Source: Anaerolineales bacterium UBA5069
GTDB taxonomy: Bacteria; Chloroflexota; Anaerolineae; Caldilineales; Caldilineaceae
Reading direction: 5' to 3'
NCBI GenBank assembly: GCA_002415895.1
Contig: DIAV01000116.1
Location: 5,300 to 26,174, forward strand
DNA: 20,875 bases
The notes beneath the pieces were generated by a model. That model searched no databases. It saw only the letters and a program-made list of their open reading frames with translations, and was not told the DNA's origin. Shown here one piece after another: positions 1-5,971 of the stretch. The translations under genes and the position numbers were made by a program. How positions within the stretch are numbered: position 1 is the first letter of the stretch; every line of letters starts with the position of its first letter.

Positions 1-546
1 GTGGTTGGCGTCACTGTAACCCTTTACTTCATCTTCTTCAGCGCGCCGGACCTGGCGCTGACGCAGTTGCTGATTGAGTTGCTCACGGTGGTGCTGCTGG
101 TGCTCGTCTTCTTCCGTGTCAAGCCCGATCGCTTGCCACGTGCACCCCGCCGCGTGCTGGCATACCAGATCTTTGTCGCCGCCGCTATGGGTCTCTTTGG
201 CTTCACGCTGGTTCTGCTCAACGCAGGCATTCAGGTCGCTCCTACGATCTCGCCCTACTTTAGCCGCTTCTCGGTTGCCTATGGCAAGGGCGGCAACATT
301 GTCAACGTCATTCTGGTTGATTTCCGTGGCTATGACACGCTGGGCGAAATGACGGTGCTTGCGATTGCGGCGATTGGCGGTTTCGCACTCCTGCGCGCAC
401 CGGGGATGGCCGCATTGCAGCGCCGGCTGGTGCGCCGCCTGGCGCGCAATGGTGCGCCGATTGGCGCTGCCGTAGCACATGAAGACGTAGCCGCCGGTGC
501 GGCCGGTGCAGCCGGCGCGGTTGATGGGGAGCAGGCGCACCCATGA
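1..546 (+). CDS. mrpA: Mrp Na+/H+ antiporter subunit A, C-terminal fragment (cut by window start)
   Basis: This is the C-terminal end of the large MrpA/MnhA subunit of the multi-subunit Na+(K+)/H+ antiporter, a membrane complex related to complex I. Reading is open from base 1, so the gene almost certainly begins upstream and the GTG at position 1 is internal. The first ~40 residues carry the conserved SAPDLALTQLLIE...LTVVLLVLVF segment (DUF4040/MbhD-like). Residues ~98-131 carry the GGNIVNVILVDFRGYDTLGE signature that ends MrpA (MbhE-like), followed by a last hydrophobic segment. Beyond the family end there is a ~40-residue tail rich in Arg, then Ala and Gly (an AAGAAGAAGA run), likely cytoplasmic and low-complexity. 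The stop overlaps the mrpB start as ATGA, which indicates translational coupling. Identification is firm; the true start is not visible. Confidence 0.93.
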   Translation: MVGVTVTLYFIFFSAPDLALTQLLIELLTVVLLVLVFFRVKPDRLPRAPRRVLAYQIFVAAAMGLFGFTLVLLNAGIQVAPTISPYFSRFSVAYGKGGNIVNVILVDFRGYDTLGEMTVLAIAAIGGFALLRAPGMAALQRRLVRRLARNGAPIGAAVAHEDVAAGAAGAAGAVDGEQAHP

Positions 547-1040
547 TTGAACTCTATTTGCGGCTGCTCGATCGCGTTCTGACGCCCCTGCTGCTGCTGA
601 TTGGCGTCGTGCTTCTGTTGCGCGGCCACGATGCGCCGGGCGGCGGTTTCATTGCCGCGCTGATGGTTTCGGCGGCCATTGCTTTGCAGATTCTATCCAA
701 TGGCGCACGTCTTGTGCGGGCGCGCATTGGGCGCGCACTCCAGCCGCTGATCGCGACCGGCCTCCTCCTGGGCGTGGGGTCGGCGCTGCTGGGTGTCTTT
801 ACAGGACAAGGCTTCTTTGCCGGCATTTGGTGGTCAATCCACTGGGGACCCATCGATTACAAGATAGGGACGCCGGTGCTCTTTGATCTCGGTGTTTTTC
901 TTGCTGTTACAGGTGCGACGATTGCCTTCATGCTGGGGCTGAGCACGAATGTGATTGAGACGACGGACGAGCCGCGCCTGGGAAAGCGACCCGTGCAGCA
1001 TGCCGCCCAACCTGCCCGCAGAGGGGAGGAGGCGCAATGA
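543..1040 (+). CDS. mrpB: Mrp Na+/H+ antiporter subunit B
   Basis: MrpB/MnhB, a small integral-membrane subunit of the Mrp cation/proton antiporter. The 165-residue product starts with a hydrophobic helix and has the family hallmark GHDAPGGGFIAAL at about residues 29-41. Further transmembrane helices lie near 42-60, 70-90 and 115-135, and a conserved ...YKIGTPVLFDLGV... stretch precedes the last helix. The C-terminal ~25 residues are polar and basic (TTDEPRLGKRPVQH...). The ATG lies inside the mrpA stop (ATGA), with GGGGAG at 526-531 as a plausible but distant ribosome site. The stop overlaps the mrpC start in the same way. Length is a little over the usual ~140 residues because of the tail. 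Confidence 0.95.
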   Translation: MIELYLRLLDRVLTPLLLLIGVVLLLRGHDAPGGGFIAALMVSAAIALQILSNGARLVRARIGRALQPLIATGLLLGVGSALLGVFTGQGFFAGIWWSIHWGPIDYKIGTPVLFDLGVFLAVTGATIAFMLGLSTNVIETTDEPRLGKRPVQHAAQPARRGEEAQ

Positions 1041-1573
1041 CAACGATTGTGCTGGGGCTGCTGGTGGCAACGCTGCTGGCAACAGGCAGCTATATGGTCA
1101 TGCGGCGCGGCCAAATCAAGCTCATTCTTGGCCTTGGGCTTTTGACCCACGGCGTCAATCTCATGCTTTTTGGCTCGGGGGCGCTGCTGCGCGGCGCGAC
1201 CCCCATCTTCAAGGACAAAGACAATTTTGCCCAGGAGCTGGCCACGCGCGCCTTTGCGGACCCGCTGCCGCAGGCGTTAATTCTCACGGCCATTGTCATC
1301 AGTTTCGGATTGACGGCCTTCATTGTGGTTCTGGTAAGCCGCCGCGACGCGCTCACGGGCAGTGATCTGGTGCCGGGCGAACTGGCGCGCTACATCAACG
1401 CACAGGATCCATTCCATACGGCCGGTGGCCAGGATATCAGCGAAGTTCTCTTCTCTGACGCGTCCGACGATTACGATATTCTCCAGTTTGAACTGGACGA
1501 GATTTACGATCGCAAAGAGCCCTTACCCGTTGACGCCACAGACACCACTGTGGAGTCGTCCACGGCAGAGTAA
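1037..1573 (+). CDS. mrpC: Mrp Na+/H+ antiporter subunit C with acidic C-terminal extension
   Basis: MrpC/MnhC, homologous to NuoK of complex I; it forms part of the membrane ion path of the Mrp antiporter. Residues 1-~105 hold the whole family core of three transmembrane helices. They include the GLGLLTHGVNLMLFG motif (about 31-45) and the signature DPLPQALILTAIVISFG (about 76-92). The family core is usually about 110-115 residues, but this product has 178. The extra ~70 residues are hydrophilic and markedly acidic (SDASDDYDILQFELDEIYD...), so a cytoplasmic tail is likely. A very strong ribosome site (GGGGAGGAGG, within 1023-1032) sits 4-5 nt before the ATG, and the start overlaps the mrpB stop. 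The tail's function is unknown; it could mediate regulation or contact with other subunits. Confidence 0.94.
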   Translation: MTTIVLGLLVATLLATGSYMVMRRGQIKLILGLGLLTHGVNLMLFGSGALLRGATPIFKDKDNFAQELATRAFADPLPQALILTAIVISFGLTAFIVVLVSRRDALTGSDLVPGELARYINAQDPFHTAGGQDISEVLFSDASDDYDILQFELDEIYDRKEPLPVDATDTTVESSTAE

Positions 1574-1582
1574 CAAGATCAT

Positions 1583-1604
1583 CCAGTACACCAGTACACC
1601 GGAG
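1583..1604 (+). promoter_or_regulatory. 8-bp tandem duplication followed by ribosome binding site for mrpD
   Basis: The 38-nt gap between mrpC and mrpD contains two adjacent copies of CCAGTACA (1583-1590 and 1591-1598). GGAG follows at 1601-1604, seven nt before the TTG at 1612. No ATG or GTG exists in the mrpD frame between the mrpC stop and this TTG, so the GGAG decides the start. Confidence 0.6.
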
Positions 1605-1611
1605 CCGTCTC

Positions 1612-3222
1612 TTGCTGGAATTGCTGCAAAGTATCCCCTTCCAACCCACATGGTTGGCGTTGCCTGTCGCGCTGCCGATGGCCGCAGCCGGTCTGCTGCT
1701 GGCGGTGGCGCGCCTGGGATTTCGGCAGCGTTTTCGGTTGCAGCGCTGGATTGCAGGCGTTGTGGCCGGTATTCATGTGCTGCTCGCGTTGTTGATTCTG
1801 GCGCACACGCTGGCAGGGGACGAAGGGGCGCGCATTGTCTACCAGATGGGAAGCTGGCCCGCACCCTTTGGGATTACGTTGATTGCCGACAGCTTTACGG
1901 CGATTATGCTGCTGATGACTGCGCTTCTGGTTGTGGCGGTTGTGCCCTACGCAGCGGGCACGCTGGACCACCACCGCGAGAGTATGGGTTTCTACCCGCT
2001 GACACTGCTGCTTCTGATGGGCATGAACGGAGCTTATCTCGCGGGCGACCTCTTCAACTTGTATGTCTTCTTTGAGGTGTTGCTCACTTCCAGTTTTGTA
2101 CTGCTGACGCTGGGCGGTACGCCGGGGCAGATCAACGGCGGCATCCGCTATGTGGTGCTTAACCTCATGGCGTCGTTGGTTTTTCTTTCTGCCGCAGGCG
2201 TTGCCTACGGCACGCTGGGCACGCTCAACATGGCGCAGATGGCCCAGCGAATGGACATTGCGCCTGATGCGGTACGCATTCTGCTGGCCGGGCTCATGCT
2301 TGTGGCTTTTGGCAGCAAGGCGGGACTCTTTCCCCTCTTCTTCTGGCTGCCCGCGTCCTATCACACACCCCACCCTGTCGTGACCGCACTCTTTGGCGGT
2401 ACGCTGACCAAAGTGGGCGTCTATACGCTCTTTCGCCTCTTTCCGCTCTTCTTTCCCGGCCTGCTGGTGGCATGGCAACCGCTCATTCTAACCATTGCGG
2501 CGCTCACAATGCTCATTAGCGTGCTGGCCGCGTTTGTCCAGCCCACAATCCGCCGCCTCATCAGCTTCGACATCATTAGCCAGGTCGGTTTTATGCTGCT
2601 GGCGCTGGGCATTGCGCTGGATCCACGTGCGCCCGTTACCGGCTTTGCACTGGCTGCAGGCATCATCTTTATCGTGCACAACATGCTTGTGAAGACAGCG
2701 CTGCTTATGGGCGGCGGTGTGGCCGAGTTGGAGATGGGCAGTGGCAACCTGGGCGCGATTGGGGGGCTGGCGGCAAAACGCCCCTACCTGGCGGGTCTTT
2801 TCTTTGTGGCTGCCTTCTCGCTGGCGGGGATTCCGCCGTCGAGCGGATTTGTGAGCAAGCTGAGCCTCTTGCAGGCTACGATCGGCGTGCATCAATACTG
2901 GATGGCTGCCGTCAGCCTGCTGGTGAGCCTGCTGACGATGATGGTGATGATTCGTTTGTGGCAGTATATTTTCTGGGGTGAGTTTACGACAGGTCACGCG
3001 CAGTGGACACCCCTGCGCAAGCCGTGGGCGAGCTGGCTTACGCTGGGGCCAATCACGGTGCTGGTGGCGCTGAGCCTGACCATGGGCATTTTCTTCCGCC
3101 CTGTGTTGCACGTTGCGCAGAAAGCAGCGAACCAGGTGCTGGATCGCACCGGCTATATTGCCGCTGTGGCGCCCCTGGCCGACGTGCCGGTTGAACCCGA
3201 ATTCTGGGAGCCGCCCCAATGA
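1612..3222 (+). CDS. mrpD: Mrp Na+/H+ antiporter subunit D (proton-translocating, NuoN/M-like)
   Basis: MrpD/MnhD belongs to the proton-conducting membrane transporter family shared with NuoL/M/N of complex I. The 536-residue product has about 14 hydrophobic helices. Visible family landmarks are the acidic residue E155 in FNLYVFFEVLL (equivalent to the essential Glu of transmembrane helix 5) and the lysine-containing stretch GSKAGLFPLFFWLP. HTPHPVVTALFGG followed by TKVGVY comes next, then the HNMLVKTALLMGGG and FSLAGIPPSSGFVSKL motifs late in the protein. The start is TTG, supported by GGAG at 1601-1604 and by the N-terminal match to the family. The stop overlaps the mrpE start (ATGA). Length and motifs are normal for the family. 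Confidence 0.95.
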   Translation: MLELLQSIPFQPTWLALPVALPMAAAGLLLAVARLGFRQRFRLQRWIAGVVAGIHVLLALLILAHTLAGDEGARIVYQMGSWPAPFGITLIADSFTAIMLLMTALLVVAVVPYAAGTLDHHRESMGFYPLTLLLLMGMNGAYLAGDLFNLYVFFEVLLTSSFVLLTLGGTPGQINGGIRYVVLNLMASLVFLSAAGVAYGTLGTLNMAQMAQRMDIAPDAVRILLAGLMLVAFGSKAGLFPLFFWLPASYHTPHPVVTALFGGTLTKVGVYTLFRLFPLFFPGLLVAWQPLILTIAALTMLISVLAAFVQPTIRRLISFDIISQVGFMLLALGIALDPRAPVTGFALAAGIIFIVHNMLVKTALLMGGGVAELEMGSGNLGAIGGLAAKRPYLAGLFFVAAFSLAGIPPSSGFVSKLSLLQATIGVHQYWMAAVSLLVSLLTMMVMIRLWQYIFWGEFTTGHAQWTPLRKPWASWLTLGPITVLVALSLTMGIFFRPVLHVAQKAANQVLDRTGYIAAVAPLADVPVEPEFWEPPQ

Positions 3223-3722
3223 AAATGTGGCAGAGTTTTGGCATCAACATTTTGCTCACGCTGACATGGGGTTTGCTCCAGGGCACAACTTCGCTGCTGG
3301 GCTTTGTGATTGGTTTCATCATCTCCTTTCTGGTGACGTGGCTCGCCAATCCCAGCTATGGCACGCGTAGCCTGCGCACCGTGGCGTTCATTTTCTTTGT
3401 TGTCTGGCAAATCATTCTGAGCGCGCTGCGAGTGACGCGGGTCATTTTGGGGCGCAAGGAACTGGTGCAGCCCGGCATTGTCGCGATTCCGCTCCGGCTG
3501 CGCGGCAGCGCCGAGGTGCTCATCCTGGCATCCGTCATTACGCTGACGCCGGGCACAATCTCCGTGGAAACGGGGACCGACGCCGAGGGCCGCGTTGTGC
3601 TCTTTGTCCACGCGTTGGAAATGGGCGACCCGACGGCTGTGCGCGACGCCATACAGCAGGATTTTGAGACGCGTATCCTGGGCTTTATGCGCGACCCGGC
3701 CGACATTGCCCGGCACGCATAA
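3219..3722 (+). CDS. mrpE: Mrp Na+/H+ antiporter subunit E
   Basis: MrpE/MnhE is a small membrane subunit specific to Mrp-type antiporters, needed for assembly or activity of the complex. The 167-residue product has two N-terminal transmembrane regions (about residues 7-45 and 53-75), including the LLGFVIGFIISFLV segment. A cytosolic domain follows with the conserved core SVITLTPGTISVETG (about residues 107-121) and a family-typical LFVHALEMGDP motif. The start overlaps the mrpD stop, with GGGAG at 3206-3210 as ribosome site. Length is standard. Confidence 0.94.
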   Translation: MKMWQSFGINILLTLTWGLLQGTTSLLGFVIGFIISFLVTWLANPSYGTRSLRTVAFIFFVVWQIILSALRVTRVILGRKELVQPGIVAIPLRLRGSAEVLILASVITLTPGTISVETGTDAEGRVVLFVHALEMGDPTAVRDAIQQDFETRILGFMRDPADIARHA

Positions 3723-3755
3723 GCGCAGTTGTAGTGAGCGATGGGCGCAACGCGC

Positions 3756-3763
3756 AGGGGAGG
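3756..3763 (+). promoter_or_regulatory. Ribosome binding site deciding the mrpF start
   Basis: AGGGGAGG lies 9 nt before the ATG at 3773. A GTG at 3734, 13 codons upstream in the same frame, has no comparable site, and it would add a polar N-terminus that is unusual for MrpF. The ATG at 3773 is therefore preferred. Confidence 0.75.
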
Positions 3764-3772
3764 CACTTGATC

Positions 3773-4051
3773 ATGTTTGAACTCTGGATGGAAGGACTCA
3801 TGGCGCTGGTCAGCCTGTCGATGGCCATCTGCTTTGGGCGCCTTTACATGGGGCCCACCACGCCCGATCGCACAGTGGCGTTTGACCTGATTTCGGTGCA
3901 CGCCGTGGGGTTGCTTGTGCTCGCCTCCATGCGTTTTGAAGACTCGGTGTTGCTCGACGCCGCCCTGATTACCGCCATTCTGGGCTTTCTTGGCACGGTG
4001 ATGTTTGCGCATTTTATTGAACAAACGCCGTCGGGCGAAGAGGAGGAGTAG
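3773..4051 (+). CDS. mrpF: Mrp Na+/H+ antiporter subunit F
   Basis: MrpF/MnhF is a three-helix membrane subunit of the Mrp antiporter. From the ATG at 3773 the product has 92 residues, the usual family length. Helix 1 covers about residues 4-22. The hallmark GPTTPDRTVAFDLISVHAVG follows at about residues 27-46, with the conserved PDR and Asp. Helices 2 and 3 then follow, ending in a short acidic tail (SGEEEE). It is followed after 3 nt by mrpG, whose ribosome site is buried in the last codons of mrpF, so the two are translationally linked. A longer form from GTG 3734 (105 residues) is possible but less likely. Confidence 0.92.
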   Translation: MFELWMEGLMALVSLSMAICFGRLYMGPTTPDRTVAFDLISVHAVGLLVLASMRFEDSVLLDAALITAILGFLGTVMFAHFIEQTPSGEEEE

Positions 4052-4054
4052 CCC

Positions 4055-4525
4055 GTGCCCGTAACGGATGTCGCTGTCATTATTCTGGCCGCGCTGGGGG
4101 CGTTGCTGCTGTTGGTGAGCGCCGTGGGCACTGTGCGCCTGGAGGGTGTGCTGCAGCGTATGCAGGCGGCCAGCGTGGGCACAGCGCTGGGCATCACGCT
4201 GCTGCTGCTCAGCGCGGGCATCCATTTCATTGCATCTGCTGAAATGGGGCTGATGCTGCTGTTGATTGTATTCTTCTTTGTGACCAGCCCTATTGCCACA
4301 ACGGCCATGGCGCGCGCCGCCTATCGCCGCCTCCCCCATTCAACGCATACCTATCTCATGCATGACGACATGGCTGACGCCACCTGGACGCCGGACTACA
4401 AGGCGCGCGAGGCGGATGGTCAGGCAAGTTCGCAAGCACCGGAGAACTTTGCAGCGATTGGGGCGGCCAGGCCACCAGTTGCCACCGCCACGGATGGTAC
4501 TATCCAAAACCCTGCAACGAACTGA
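4055..4525 (+). CDS. mrpG: Mrp Na+/H+ antiporter subunit G with long polar C-terminal tail
   Basis: MrpG/MnhG is the last subunit of the Mrp antiporter operon. The start is GTG, backed by AGGAGGAG at 4041-4048 six nt upstream. Residues 1-~92 contain three transmembrane helices and the family pattern around VGTVRLEGVLQRMQAAS, then a LGITLLLL helix. The family consensus at this place is closer to RxPDxYTRxHAAT; here the PD pair and the His are replaced (LEG and MQA), so the match is recognisable but diverged. Residues ~93-156 are a hydrophilic tail rich in Ala, Asp and Pro with no known domain, which makes the protein longer than the usual ~100-120 residues. Position after mrpF makes the assignment secure. 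Confidence 0.9.
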   Translation: MPVTDVAVIILAALGALLLLVSAVGTVRLEGVLQRMQAASVGTALGITLLLLSAGIHFIASAEMGLMLLLIVFFFVTSPIATTAMARAAYRRLPHSTHTYLMHDDMADATWTPDYKAREADGQASSQAPENFAAIGAARPPVATATDGTIQNPATN

Positions 4526-4536
4526 GGATCCCTCGC

Positions 4537-5703
4537 ATGGCATACAATTTTGACGCAATCATCGATCGGCGCCATTCCGACAGCGCCAAGTGGAACTATG
4601 TAGCGGAAGATGTGCTGCCCATGTGGGTGGCCGACATGGATTTCTATGCGCCGCCCCCCATTATTGATGCGCTGCAGCGGCGCGCCGCCGAAGGCGTTTT
4701 TGGCTATGCATCTCACTTTCCCGGCCTCTACGAGAACATTCGCGCCCGTTTGCAGCGCCTTTACGGCTGGGAGGTGGCGCAGGAGGAGATTGTGCTGCTG
4801 CCGGGGCTCGTTTCGGGGCTGAACGTGGTGGCAGCGGCAATTGGCGCTGCGGGCGATGGCGTGCTCGTTAATACACCCGTCTACGGCCCCTTCCTGAGCG
4901 CGCCCGCCAACCAGGCGCGAACGCTCCAGAGCGCGCAGCAGACGCTGACGCAGCGCGAGGATGGCACGCTGCATTACGAGGTGGATTTTGACGCGCTGGA
5001 TGCCGCAGTGCAGCCCGATACGCGCCTGACCTACCTGTGCAGCCCGCACAATCCCACGGGGCGCATGTGGCGGCGCGATGAGCTTGAGTGCTTCGCCGAA
5101 CTGGCCCAGCGCCACAATCTTGTGCTCTGCTCCGACGAAATCCACTGCGAGTTGCTGCTGGAGAATCGCCCGCACATTCCCATCGCCACCCTCTCGCCCG
5201 AGGTGGCGCGCCGCACCATCACCCTGCTGGCCCCCAGCAAGACCTACAACATTCCCGGCCTGGGCGCGAGTTTTGCGATTGTGCAGGACAAGGAATTGCG
5301 CAAACAGATGGAGCATGCGGCGGGCGGCATTGTGCCCCACCTCAACCTTATGGGGGCGCATGCCATGGAGGCCGCCTACGGTGAGTGTGACGCGTGGCTT
5401 GCCGAACTGCTCGACTATCTGCGCGCCAACCGCGACTTTGCCGTGGAGTACATTCAGGCGCACATGCCGCAACTGCGCTGCACACGGCCCGAGGCCACCT
5501 ACCTCCTGTGGATTGACTGCCGCGACGCCAATCTGCCCACCACCGCCGACAAATTCTTCCTGGAGCAGGCCAAAGTCGCCATGAATAACGGCGCGTGGTT
5601 TGGCGAAGGCGGCGACGGTTTTGTGCGCCTCAACTTTGGCTGTCCGCGCGCCACGCTGGTTGAAGGCTTGACGCGCATGAAGGACGCTCTGGCGGCGCTG
5701 TAG
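4537..5703 (+). CDS. patB: PatB/MalY-type PLP-dependent cystathionine beta-lyase / aminotransferase
   Basis: This is a fold-type I PLP enzyme of the MalY/PatB group, which typically cleaves the C-S bond of cystathionine or cysteine conjugates to give homocysteine or thiols, ammonia and pyruvate. The 388-residue length is normal. Visible landmarks: LPMWVADMDF near residues 27-36, typical of the MalY/PatB N-terminus; the SPHNPTGRMW substrate-binding stretch near 168-177; SDEIHCE with the PLP-pyridine Asp at residue 200; APSKTYNIPGL with the PLP Schiff-base lysine at residue 235; and VRLNFGCPR near the C-terminus with the carboxylate-binding Arg. GAGGA overlapping the mrpG stop (4524-4528) gives an 8-nt spacing to the ATG, so the gene reads as the last member of the mrp operon. 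Exact substrate cannot be told from sequence. The symbol follows the family, not proven orthology. Confidence 0.88.
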   Translation: MAYNFDAIIDRRHSDSAKWNYVAEDVLPMWVADMDFYAPPPIIDALQRRAAEGVFGYASHFPGLYENIRARLQRLYGWEVAQEEIVLLPGLVSGLNVVAAAIGAAGDGVLVNTPVYGPFLSAPANQARTLQSAQQTLTQREDGTLHYEVDFDALDAAVQPDTRLTYLCSPHNPTGRMWRRDELECFAELAQRHNLVLCSDEIHCELLLENRPHIPIATLSPEVARRTITLLAPSKTYNIPGLGASFAIVQDKELRKQMEHAAGGIVPHLNLMGAHAMEAAYGECDAWLAELLDYLRANRDFAVEYIQAHMPQLRCTRPEATYLLWIDCRDANLPTTADKFFLEQAKVAMNNGAWFGEGGDGFVRLNFGCPRATLVEGLTRMKDALAAL

Positions 5704-5737
5704 CGCACTGTATTGCCACCGCACAAAGAGGCTGGCA

Positions 5738-5814
5738 CACAGATCAAGGCGGAAACAGCAGGGGTAGCGACGGCTAACCGTCGTTACCCCTGCTGGTTTC
5801 CGCCTTGATCTGTG
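5738..5814 (+). terminator. Very long near-perfect hairpin downstream of patB
   Basis: The left arm 5738-5773 pairs with the right arm 5778-5814 around a CTAA loop (5774-5777). I count 36 pairs with one G-T wobble and a single bulged C on the right arm. No T-run follows (the next bases are GACTGGCTCG), so it is not a textbook intrinsic terminator. Position after the last gene of the operon and just before a separate promoter supports a transcript-end or mRNA-stabilising role. A small palindromic mobile sequence is the alternative. Confidence 0.65.
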
Positions 5815-5845
5815 GACTGGCTCGTTCTATAGCTCCAAATTCAGG

Positions 5846-5874
5846 TTGGTGTGCACGCGCGACGCTGCTATACT
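5846..5874 (+). promoter_or_regulatory. Predicted sigma-70-type promoter for the membrane ATPase gene
   Basis: TTGGTG (5846-5851) and TATACT (5869-5874) are separated by exactly 17 nt. Transcription would start near 5881. This leaves about 90 nt of leader before the ATG at 5972 and only ~15 nt before an in-frame GTG at 5897. Confidence 0.55.
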
Positions 5875-5971
5875 ATAGCCATCCACGCGTGCCGCGGTGT
5901 GCTTTCCGGCGCGCCCATACCGTTCGTTGCCCACCGTTGTTCCTGCTGCGCTTGCGCAGAACGCTGCCGCC

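Noticed and set aside
1579..2478. 299-codon minus-strand frame inside mrpD
   Set aside because: Antisense of a conserved mrpD segment; polar His/Gln-rich translation with no family resemblance.
4420..5724. 434-codon open frame on the minus strand across patB
   Set aside because: It is the antisense of a gene with full PLP-enzyme motifs. The translation is His/Gln/Arg-rich with no recognisable domain, as expected for antisense of GC-rich coding DNA.
5897..5971. GTG 5897 as start of the membrane ATPase
   Set aside because: It would lie ~15 nt after the predicted transcription start without a Shine-Dalgarno site and adds 25 residues that look like translated leader. ATG 5972 is preferred, though leaderless-type initiation cannot be excluded.
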